DNA of 64,000 nucleotides from Polycyclovorans sp002706265 (lineage in GTDB: Bacteria > Pseudomonadota > Gammaproteobacteria > Nevskiales > Nevskiaceae): NCBI GenBank assembly GCA_963973915.1, contig CAXBBM010000013.1, positions 30,176 through 94,175 on the forward strand. Reading direction: 5' to 3'. The notes below the pieces were generated by a model. That model saw only the letters and a program-made list of their open reading frames with translations, was not told the DNA's origin and did no database searches. Positions 57,778 to 64,000 of the stretch are shown here, one piece after another; the first letter of the stretch is position 1, and each line of letters begins with the position of its first letter. The position numbers were made by a program, and so were the translations under genes.

Positions 57778-59142
57778 GTGAAAGCGACGCGAATTTCGAT
57801 TAAGAAGGGCCTGACGCTCCCAATCACCGGCCAGCCGGATCAGGCGCTTGTCGATCAAGGCGCCGCCATTACCCAGGTTGGGGTCGTGGGGCCCGACTGT
57901 CTCGGCATGAAGCCGACGATGATGGTCGAGGAAGGCGATTTGGTGAAGCTCGGCCAGCCGCTGTTCGAAGACAAGCGCAACCCGGGCGTGATCTACACGG
58001 CCCCCGGCGCCGGCAAGGTGGTCGCGATCAATCGCGGCGCCCGTCGCGTGTTGCAGTCGGTGGTGATCGCGCTTGAGGGCGACGCCGCCGAGACTTACGC
58101 GTCGTTCGATGCCACCGCGCTGGGCACGCTGGCCGAGGACAAGGTGCGCGCCCAGTTGATTCGGTCCGGCCTGTGGACCCGCCTGCGTGCCCGACCCTTC
58201 AGCAAGGTGCCGCGGGTCGATGCCAGGGCCGATGCCCTGTTCATCACCGCCATCGACACCAACCCGCTGGCGCCTGATCCACAGCGGGTGATTGCCGCTG
58301 CGGCCGACGATTTCAAGAACGGGGTGACGGTACTCTCGCGTCTCACGCAGGGGCCGACCTACGTGTGCAAGGCGCCCGACGCGCAAGTGCCGGTGCCCGA
58401 GCTCGGCAGCCTTACGGTTGCCGAGTTTGCCGGGCCGCATCCGGCCGGCAATCCCGGCACGCACATCCATTTTCTGTTCCCGGTGTCGGCCACGCGTTCA
58501 GCCTGGTACGTCGGGTATCAGGACGTCATCGCCATCGGCCGTCTGTTCACCACCGGTCAGTTGTCGACCGAGCGGGTGATTTCGCTGGCCGGTCCCTTGG
58601 CCAAGCACCCGCGCCTGATGCGCACCCGCGTCGGCGCCAGCATCGAAGAACTGATCGCCAATGAAGTCAGCTCGGCGGCCGATGCACGGGCCTTGTCGGG
58701 CTCGGTGTTCAACGGCCGCACCGCGCGGGCCTGGAGCGCCTTTCTGTCGCCCTACCACACGCAGGTGACGGTGATGCCGGAAGGTCGCACCCGTGAGCTG
58801 TTTGGATGGGTGCGCCCCGGTGTGGACCGCTATTCAAAAATGAACGTGCTGTTCAGTGCCCTGCAGCGCGCCAAGCGCCGCTTCGAGTTCACCACGCATG
58901 TGAACGGCTCGCCGCGCGCCATGGTGCCGATCGGCAACTACGAATCGGTGATGCCGTTGGATATTTTGCCCACGCAGCTGCTGCGCTATCTTTTGGTGCG
59001 TGACACCGACATGGCCCAGCGTCTGGGGGTGCTGGACCTGGATGAAGAAGATCTGGCGCTGTGCTCGTTCGTCTGTGTGGGCAAGTACGAATTCGGGCCG
59101 GTGCTGCGCGAGAATCTGGAACAGATCGAAGCCGAAGGCTGA
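57778..59142 (+). CDS. nqrA: Na+-translocating NADH:quinone reductase subunit A
   Basis: NqrA is the cytoplasmic quinone-site subunit of Na+-NQR. The 454-aa product has ISIKKGLTLPITGQP at the start, the TAPGAGKVVAINRGARR region (biotinyl-like fold), DTNPLAPDP, AGPHPAGNPGTHIH, and the C-terminal CSFVCVGKYEFGPVLRENLEQIEAEG. The GTG at 57778 gives the family's N-terminus; a clear ribosome site is lacking. First gene of nqrABCDEF; 99 bases lie before nqrB. Confidence 0.96.
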   Translation: MKATRISIKKGLTLPITGQPDQALVDQGAAITQVGVVGPDCLGMKPTMMVEEGDLVKLGQPLFEDKRNPGVIYTAPGAGKVVAINRGARRVLQSVVIALEGDAAETYASFDATALGTLAEDKVRAQLIRSGLWTRLRARPFSKVPRVDARADALFITAIDTNPLAPDPQRVIAAAADDFKNGVTVLSRLTQGPTYVCKAPDAQVPVPELGSLTVAEFAGPHPAGNPGTHIHFLFPVSATRSAWYVGYQDVIAIGRLFTTGQLSTERVISLAGPLAKHPRLMRTRVGASIEELIANEVSSAADARALSGSVFNGRTARAWSAFLSPYHTQVTVMPEGRTRELFGWVRPGVDRYSKMNVLFSALQRAKRRFEFTTHVNGSPRAMVPIGNYESVMPLDILPTQLLRYLLVRDTDMAQRLGVLDLDEEDLALCSFVCVGKYEFGPVLRENLEQIEAEG

Positions 59143-59241
59143 TGGGCGCCCGCGCGCCGAGCCGAAGGACATAGAGGATGACTGCGATGACCGGACGCGA
59201 TGCGCGCGTTCCCCCATCGCCTTGTGTAATCGAGGGATGAC

Positions 59242-60465
59242 ATGGCTGGTATCAGAGACTTTTTAGACCGCGCACACCCGCTCTTTGCCAAGGGCGGCAA
59301 GTTCGAGAAGTTCTACGCCGTCTACGAGATGGTGGACACCTTCTTCTACTCGCCGTCCGACACGGCCCGCGGCGCACCGCACGTGCGGGACGGCATCGAC
59401 CTCAAGCGCGTGATGATCTACGTGTGGATGGCGACCTTTCCCGCCGTCATCGTCGGTTGCTGGAACGTCGGCTTCCAGGCCAACACGGCCATGGAATCGA
59501 TGGGGCTGGAGCAGGTCGACAACTGGCGCCACGTGTTTCTGCATTACTTCGGCTACAGCGCCGACAGTTTCATCGCCAACCTGGCGCACGGGATGCTGTA
59601 CTGGATTCCGATCTACATGACCACCTTCATCGTGGGCGGCCTGTGGGAGGTGCTGTTTGCCTCGGTGCGCAACCACGAGGTGAATGAGGGCTTCTTCGTC
59701 ACCTCGATCCTGTTCTCCCTGATTCTGCCGCCGAGCATTCCGCTCTGGCAGGTAGCCCTGGGCGTCAGCTTTGGTGTGGTGATCGGCAAGGAGATCTTTG
59801 GCGGCACCGGCAAGAATTTTCTCAACCCGGCGCTGGTGGGCCGCGCATTCCTCTACTTTGCCTACCCGGCGCAGATGTCGGGCGACACGGTCTGGACGGC
59901 GGTGGACGGGTGGACCTCCGCCACGACCCTGGGGGTTGCCAAGCTGGACGGCATGGCCGGCATCGAAGCCGCCGGCATCAACTGGATGGACACCTTCCTG
60001 GGGGTGACGCAGGGCAGCATCGGCGAGGTCTCGGCGCTGGCCATCTTCATTGGCGGCGCGTTCCTCATGATCACCGGAGTGGCGAGTTACCGCATCGTGT
60101 TCGGGGTGTTGATCGGCATGGTGGCCATGTCGGTCCTGTTCAACGTTGCGGGCGCTGAGAGCAACCCGATGACCGGCGTGCCGTGGTACTGGCACCTCAC
60201 CATCGGTGGCTTCGCCTTCGGCATGATGTTCATGGCCACCGACCCGGTGTCGGCAACGATGACCGACGCCGGCCGCTGGATCTACGGTGTGCTGATCGGA
60301 GCGTTGACGGTCTTGATTCGTGTGGTCAACCCGGCGTATCCGGAAACCATCATGTTGGCGATCCTGTTCTCCAACATCGTCGCGCCGCTGATCGACTATG
60401 GCGTCATCCGCGCCAACATTTCCCGTCGTGAACGCCGTCTTGCGACGCCGTCCCCGGCGGCTTGA
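59242..60465 (+). CDS. nqrB: Na+-translocating NADH:quinone reductase subunit B
   Basis: NqrB is the large membrane subunit with covalent FMN. The 407-aa product has about ten membrane spans, GGTGKNFLNPALVGRAF, and the flavinylation site around T228 (GWTSATTLG), where the family has S-G/S-A-T. GAGGG precedes the ATG. FlavinTransferase ApbE is not in the window. Start and length are standard. Confidence 0.96.
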   Translation: MAGIRDFLDRAHPLFAKGGKFEKFYAVYEMVDTFFYSPSDTARGAPHVRDGIDLKRVMIYVWMATFPAVIVGCWNVGFQANTAMESMGLEQVDNWRHVFLHYFGYSADSFIANLAHGMLYWIPIYMTTFIVGGLWEVLFASVRNHEVNEGFFVTSILFSLILPPSIPLWQVALGVSFGVVIGKEIFGGTGKNFLNPALVGRAFLYFAYPAQMSGDTVWTAVDGWTSATTLGVAKLDGMAGIEAAGINWMDTFLGVTQGSIGEVSALAIFIGGAFLMITGVASYRIVFGVLIGMVAMSVLFNVAGAESNPMTGVPWYWHLTIGGFAFGMMFMATDPVSATMTDAGRWIYGVLIGALTVLIRVVNPAYPETIMLAILFSNIVAPLIDYGVIRANISRRERRLATPSPAA

Positions 60466-60492
60466 GCCCCAGATTCGGAGTGCACAGCAAAC

Positions 60493-61272
60493 ATGGCGCT
60501 TAACAAAGACAGCAAGGCGTACACGCTCATCGTCGCAGCGGTGATCTGCCTCGTCGGATCGGTGCTGGTGTCGACGGCGGCGGTGGTCCTCAAGCCGCAG
60601 CAGACGGCCAACCGGCAGCTGGATCGGCAGGTCAACATTCTGCGGGTGGCCGGGCTTTACGAGCCGGGCATCGATGTCGCGGCCGTCTTCGACGAACGCG
60701 TCGAGGCCAAGGTGATCGATTTCACCACGGGCGAGGTCGCCGAAGGCAAGGACCCGTCCAACTTCGATCCCAAGGCCGAAGCGCGCGATCCGGCCAATCG
60801 ACTCAGCCTGAGCTCCGCCGAAGACATCGCCGGGGTGGGAGATCATTCCAAGTTCGGGCTGGTTTACCTGGTTCGCGACAAGGACGACAAGATCAGCCGC
60901 ATCGTGGTCCCCATCCACGGCTACGGCCTGTGGTCAACGATGTACGCGTTTCTGGCACTGGAATCGGATGCCGATACCGTGGCGGGGATTTCCTACTACC
61001 AGCAGGCCGAAACGCCGGGGCTGGGCGGTGAGGTGGAGAACCCGCGCTGGACGGCGCAGTGGGAAGGCAAGGAGATTTACGGCGAAGACGGCGATGTCGC
61101 GTTCCGCCTGGTGCGCGGCGGCGCCTCGCCCGACGATAAACATGGGGTCGACGCGCTGTCCGGCGCGACCCTGACCTCCAAGGGGGTCACGAACTCGGTC
61201 CGGTACTGGCTGTCGAATTCGGCCTATCGCGGCTACCTCGAAAAAGTGCGCAAAGGAAACGCTGATGTCTGA
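60493..61272 (+). CDS. nqrC: Na+-translocating NADH:quinone reductase subunit C
   Basis: NqrC carries the second covalent FMN on the periplasmic side. The 259-aa product has one N-terminal membrane segment (about 10-33) and the flavinylation motif S223-G-A-T226 within DALSGATLTSKGV. The 60-residue ETPGLGGEV region is typical of FMN-binding domains. It overlaps nqrD by 8 bases. Confidence 0.96.
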   Translation: MALNKDSKAYTLIVAAVICLVGSVLVSTAAVVLKPQQTANRQLDRQVNILRVAGLYEPGIDVAAVFDERVEAKVIDFTTGEVAEGKDPSNFDPKAEARDPANRLSLSSAEDIAGVGDHSKFGLVYLVRDKDDKISRIVVPIHGYGLWSTMYAFLALESDADTVAGISYYQQAETPGLGGEVENPRWTAQWEGKEIYGEDGDVAFRLVRGGASPDDKHGVDALSGATLTSKGVTNSVRYWLSNSAYRGYLEKVRKGNADV

Positions 61273-61924
61273 GTCCAGCAAGCTGGTTGTCGAGCCCATC
61301 GCCGACAACAATCCCATCATTCTGCAGGTGCTGGGCATCTGCTCGGCGCTTGCCGTCACCACGCAGATGATGCCGGCGCTGGTGATGTCGATCAGCCTCA
61401 CGGCGGTGATCGTGTTCACCAGCTTCTTTGTCAGCCTGATCCGCAATGTCATCCCGTCGAACATCCGCATCATCGCGCAGGTCACGGTGGCGGCGGTGGG
61501 CGTGATTCTGGTCGATCAGGTGCTCAAGGCTTATGCCTACGACATGAGCAAGCAGTTGTCGGTGTTCATTGGCCTGATCCTCACCAACTGCATCGTGCTG
61601 GGCCGGGCCGAGGCGTTCGCCATGAGCAATACGCCTGGCAAGGCGGCGCTCGATGGTCTGGGTAACGGGCTGGGCTACAGCGTGATTCTGTTGATCGTGG
61701 CCTTCTTCCGCGAGCTGTTCGGCTCCGGCAAGCTGTTCGGTGTCGAGATCATGCCGCTGGTCACCGAGGGCGGCTGGTATCAGTCCAATGGCCTGATGCT
61801 GTTGCCGCCCAGCGCCTTCTTCCTGATCGGGCTGATCATCTGGGTGGTGCGCACCTGGAAGCCGGCACAGGTCGAAAAGCCGTCCTTCCAGATTCATCAG
61901 GTGCACCGCACCGAAGTGCTTTAA
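61265..61924 (+). CDS. nqrD: Na+-translocating NADH:quinone reductase subunit D
   Basis: NqrD is a six-span membrane subunit (219 aa) forming part of the Na+ path with NqrE, with a buried Fe centre in the known structure. It has NPIILQVLGICSALAVT, where the cysteine is expected to be a ligand, and the second repeat FIGLILTNCIVLGRAEAFA. The ATG overlaps the nqrC stop by 8 bases; 15 bases separate it from nqrE. Confidence 0.95.
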   Translation: MSESSKLVVEPIADNNPIILQVLGICSALAVTTQMMPALVMSISLTAVIVFTSFFVSLIRNVIPSNIRIIAQVTVAAVGVILVDQVLKAYAYDMSKQLSVFIGLILTNCIVLGRAEAFAMSNTPGKAALDGLGNGLGYSVILLIVAFFRELFGSGKLFGVEIMPLVTEGGWYQSNGLMLLPPSAFFLIGLIIWVVRTWKPAQVEKPSFQIHQVHRTEVL

Positions 61925-61939
61925 CCCGGAGCCCGCACC

Positions 61940-62545
61940 ATGGAACTCGTCAATCTGGCGATCAAATCGATCTTTGTCGAAAACCTCGCGCTCGCGTTCT
62001 TTCTGGGGATGTGTACGTTTCTCGCCATCTCGAAGAAGATCGAAACCGCGTTTGGTCTGGGGGTTGCCGTAGTGGCGGTGCAGACCATTACGGTGCCGGT
62101 CAACAACCTGATCTACAACTACCTGCTGCGTGATGGCGCGCTGGCCTGGGCGGGGCTGCCGAATGTGGACCTGTCCTTTCTGGGGTTGATCAGCTACATC
62201 GGCGTGATTGCCGCGCTGGTGCAGATTCTGGAAATGGCCCTCGACAAGTACGTGCCCGCGCTCTACAACGCCCTGGGCATTTTCCTGCCGCTGATCACGG
62301 TGAACTGCGCCATCCTCGGCGGTTCGCTGTTCATGGTGGAGCGTGATTACACCTTGGCAGAGGCCACCACCTACGGCTTCTCCAGTGGCCTGGGATGGCT
62401 GCTGGCCATCGTGCTGTTCGCTGGCGTTCGCGAAAAGCTGAAGTACTCGGATGTGCCCGACGGGCTGCAGGGCCTGGGCATCGCGTTCATCAGCGCCGGG
62501 CTGCTGGCTTTCGGATTCATGGCGTTCTCGGGCATACAGCTCTAG
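61940..62545 (+). CDS. nqrE: Na+-translocating NADH:quinone reductase subunit E
   Basis: NqrE is homologous to NqrD and pairs with it in the membrane. The 201-aa product has six spans, the half-repeats ENLALAFFLGMCTFLAIS and FLPLITVNCAILGGSLF with the Fe-binding cysteines, and full length. It is followed by nqrF after 33 bases with GGAAGGAAACC before the ATG. Confidence 0.96.
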   Translation: MELVNLAIKSIFVENLALAFFLGMCTFLAISKKIETAFGLGVAVVAVQTITVPVNNLIYNYLLRDGALAWAGLPNVDLSFLGLISYIGVIAALVQILEMALDKYVPALYNALGIFLPLITVNCAILGGSLFMVERDYTLAEATTYGFSSGLGWLLAIVLFAGVREKLKYSDVPDGLQGLGIAFISAGLLAFGFMAFSGIQL

Positions 62546-62578
62546 GCACGCCAAGCCTGATTAAACGGAAGGAAACCT

Positions 62579-63802
62579 ATGTTTTTGGAAATTGGTCTCG
62601 GCGTCGCCTTCTTCACCGGCATCATCCTGTCGTTGGTTATGGTGATTTTGTTCGCGCGCAGCAAGCTGGTCCCGCAGGGCAATGTCACGCTGCTGGTGAA
62701 CAACGAGCGCACCCTGAAAGTGCCCACCGGCGGCAAGTTGCTGACGACGCTGGCCGAGAACGGCCTGTTCATTCCGTCGGCCTGTGGAGGCGGGGGCTCC
62801 TGCGCCCAGTGCCGGCTCAAGGTGCTTGAAGGCGGCGGCAACATCCTGCCCACCGAGCTGTCACACATCACCAAGCGAGAGGCCAAGGAGGGCGATCGTC
62901 TGTCCTGCCAGGTCAACGTCAAGCAGGACATGAAGATCGAGGTGCCCGAAGAAGTCTTCGGCGTCAAGAAGTGGCGCTGCAAGGTGCGGTCCAACCACAA
63001 CGTCGCGACCTTCATCAAGGAATTGGTGCTGGAACTGCCCGAGGGCGAGAACGTCGATTTCCGGGCCGGGGGCTACATCCAGATCGAATGCCCGCCGCAC
63101 CAAGTGCACTACAAAAATTTCGAGGTGGACGAGCGCTTCCGCGATGACTGGGACCACTTCGACGTTTGGCAGTACACCTCGAAGGTCACCGAAAAGGTCG
63201 AGCGCGCGTACTCAATGGCCAGCTATCCGGAAGAGAAGGGCATCATCATGCTCAACGTCCGCATTGCCAGCCCGCCGCCACGCCAGCCCAACGTGCCGGC
63301 CGGCAAGATGTCGAGCTACATCTTCAACCTCAAGCCGGGTGACGAGGTCACGATTTCGGGCCCCTTCGGCGAGTTCTTCGCCCGCGACACCGACAAGGAA
63401 ATGGTGTTCATCGGCGGCGGTGCCGGCATGGCACCGATGCGCAGCCACATTTTCGACCAGCTTCGCCGACTCAAGTCCAAGCGCAAGATGAGCTTCTGGT
63501 ATGGCGCGCGCTCGCTGCGCGAAATGTTCTACGTCGAAGACTTCGACATGCTCGCCAAGGAGAACGACAACTTCACCTGGCATGTCGCGCTGTCTGAGCC
63601 CAAGCCCGAAGACAACTGGACCGGCTATACCGGCTTCATCCACAACGTCATCTACGAGCACTATCTCAAGGATCACAAGGCGCCGGAAGACTGCGAGTAC
63701 TACATGTGTGGCCCGCCGATGATGAACGCCGCGTGCATCAAGATGCTGCTCGATCTGGGCGTTGAGCGCAAAGACATCATGCTGGACGACTTTGGGGGGT
63801 GA
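62579..63802 (+). CDS. nqrF: Na+-translocating NADH:quinone reductase subunit F
   Basis: NqrF accepts electrons from NADH. The 407-aa product has an N-terminal membrane helix (about 5-25), a plant-type 2Fe-2S domain with C69, C75, C78 and C110, an FAD domain with RAYSMASYPEE, and an NADH domain with FIGGGAGMAPMRSH and the C-terminal MLDDFGG. Complete. It closes the operon, followed by a hairpin. Confidence 0.97.
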   Translation: MFLEIGLGVAFFTGIILSLVMVILFARSKLVPQGNVTLLVNNERTLKVPTGGKLLTTLAENGLFIPSACGGGGSCAQCRLKVLEGGGNILPTELSHITKREAKEGDRLSCQVNVKQDMKIEVPEEVFGVKKWRCKVRSNHNVATFIKELVLELPEGENVDFRAGGYIQIECPPHQVHYKNFEVDERFRDDWDHFDVWQYTSKVTEKVERAYSMASYPEEKGIIMLNVRIASPPPRQPNVPAGKMSSYIFNLKPGDEVTISGPFGEFFARDTDKEMVFIGGGAGMAPMRSHIFDQLRRLKSKRKMSFWYGARSLREMFYVEDFDMLAKENDNFTWHVALSEPKPEDNWTGYTGFIHNVIYEHYLKDHKAPEDCEYYMCGPPMMNAACIKMLLDLGVERKDIMLDDFGG

Positions 63803-63833
63803 GCGTCATTTTTAGCGAAGCGAAAAATGACGC
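63803..63833 (+). terminator. Hairpin after nqrF
   Basis: GCGTCATTTTT and AAAAATGACGC form an 11-bp perfect stem with a 9-base loop, starting at the base after the nqrF stop. The left arm carries five Ts, and there is no T-run after the stem, so on the plus strand it is an imperfect intrinsic terminator; on the minus strand it is equally symmetrical. Confidence 0.55.
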
Positions 63834-63840
63834 GAACGCC

Positions 63841-64000
63841 CGGCCACGGATGGCCGGGCCGGGCTGTGCTCATCGTGACGCGGTCGCGCCATGGAGGGCA
63901 GTTGCGGGCTCCGCTCATCGTGCCGCGAAAAATGACACGCGGGTGCGGCCACGGATGGCCGGGCCGGGCTGTGCTCATCGTGACGCGGTCGCGCCATGGA
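63841..64000. repeat. Direct repeat, 105-base period, reaching the window end
   Basis: A 55-base sequence (63841-63895) beginning CGGCCACGGATGGCCGGGCC and ending CGCGCCATGGA occurs again without a difference at 63946-64000, where the window ends. The spacer holds GCGAAAAATGAC and GCTCATCGTG elements also present before and inside the copies, so the real unit is probably about 105 bases and the array may continue. GGCCA-CGGA-TGGCC can form a hairpin in each copy. Confidence 0.8.

Noticed and set aside
59263..60918. Long minus-strand open frame opposite nqrB and nqrC
   Set aside because: His/Asp/Gln-rich antisense product without motifs; the plus-strand genes are certain.
63841..64000. CRISPR array at the right end
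   Set aside because: Two long GC-rich copies with a shared-sequence spacer do not fit short repeats with unique spacers, and no cas gene is present.

Overview
The window is GC-rich, densely packed chromosomal DNA from a gammaproteobacterium. The best clues are pilB-pilC-pilD-coaE-zapD-yacG, algZ-algR-hemC, a six-gene Na+-translocating NADH:quinone reductase (nqrABCDEF), and an rpoN-type gene followed by an enhancer-binding protein and fliEFGHIJK. This layout recalls Xanthomonadales/Nevskiales-type genomes; the family-level placement is an inference from gene order, not a sequence search.

Layout. 1-2 kb: the 3' part of argJ and a MutT/ThiE-like fusion. 2.07-7.58 kb, minus strand: type IV pilus assembly genes (pilB, pilC, pilD) running into coaE, zapD and yacG, the last three joined by GTGA overlaps. 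7.66-8.6 kb: a metallo-beta-lactamase-fold hydrolase. 8.9-18.4 kb, plus strand: a divergent sigma-54 gene, a short sigma-54 activator and fliE-fliK. 18.5-21.3 kb: divergent speE and speA (polyamine synthesis). 21.3-22.8 kb: a DUF433/DUF5615 toxin-antitoxin pair and a tRNA-hydroxylating rhodanese. 22.8-28.3 kb: a metal-dependent hydrolase, an AraC regulator divergent from a GH13 sucrose-phosphorylase-like enzyme, an HD-domain protein and exonuclease III.

28.3-35.5 kb is the most interesting region. Two Fur-box-like sequences precede a plus-strand series encoding a delta-60-repeat lipoprotein, an imelysin lipoprotein, an HTTM membrane protein, a DCC thiol oxidoreductase and a FecA-like TonB-dependent receptor. 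The last three genes overlap by 4 bases each, so this looks like an iron-regulated uptake or modification system.

35.5-45.8 kb holds membrane-proteostasis and housekeeping genes: slipin/NfeD protease, oligopeptidase A, a GIDE-like EF-hand membrane protein with LemA, an alpha/beta hydrolase, gpmA, an SDR and an exported DUF255 protein. 45.9-50.9 kb is accessory: a RelE/ParE-type toxin-antitoxin pair, a polytopic membrane protein, and an AT-rich insert with a HExxHxxGxxH protease and a small exported partner. The insert adjoins a glycosyltransferase truncated to its N-terminal third. 51-57.6 kb: argH, algZ-algR-hemC, mnmG and a DUF962 protein. 57.8-63.8 kb: the nqr operon, ended by a hairpin and followed by a direct repeat of about 105 bp period that runs off the window.

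No tRNA, rRNA, CRISPR array or transposase was recognised.
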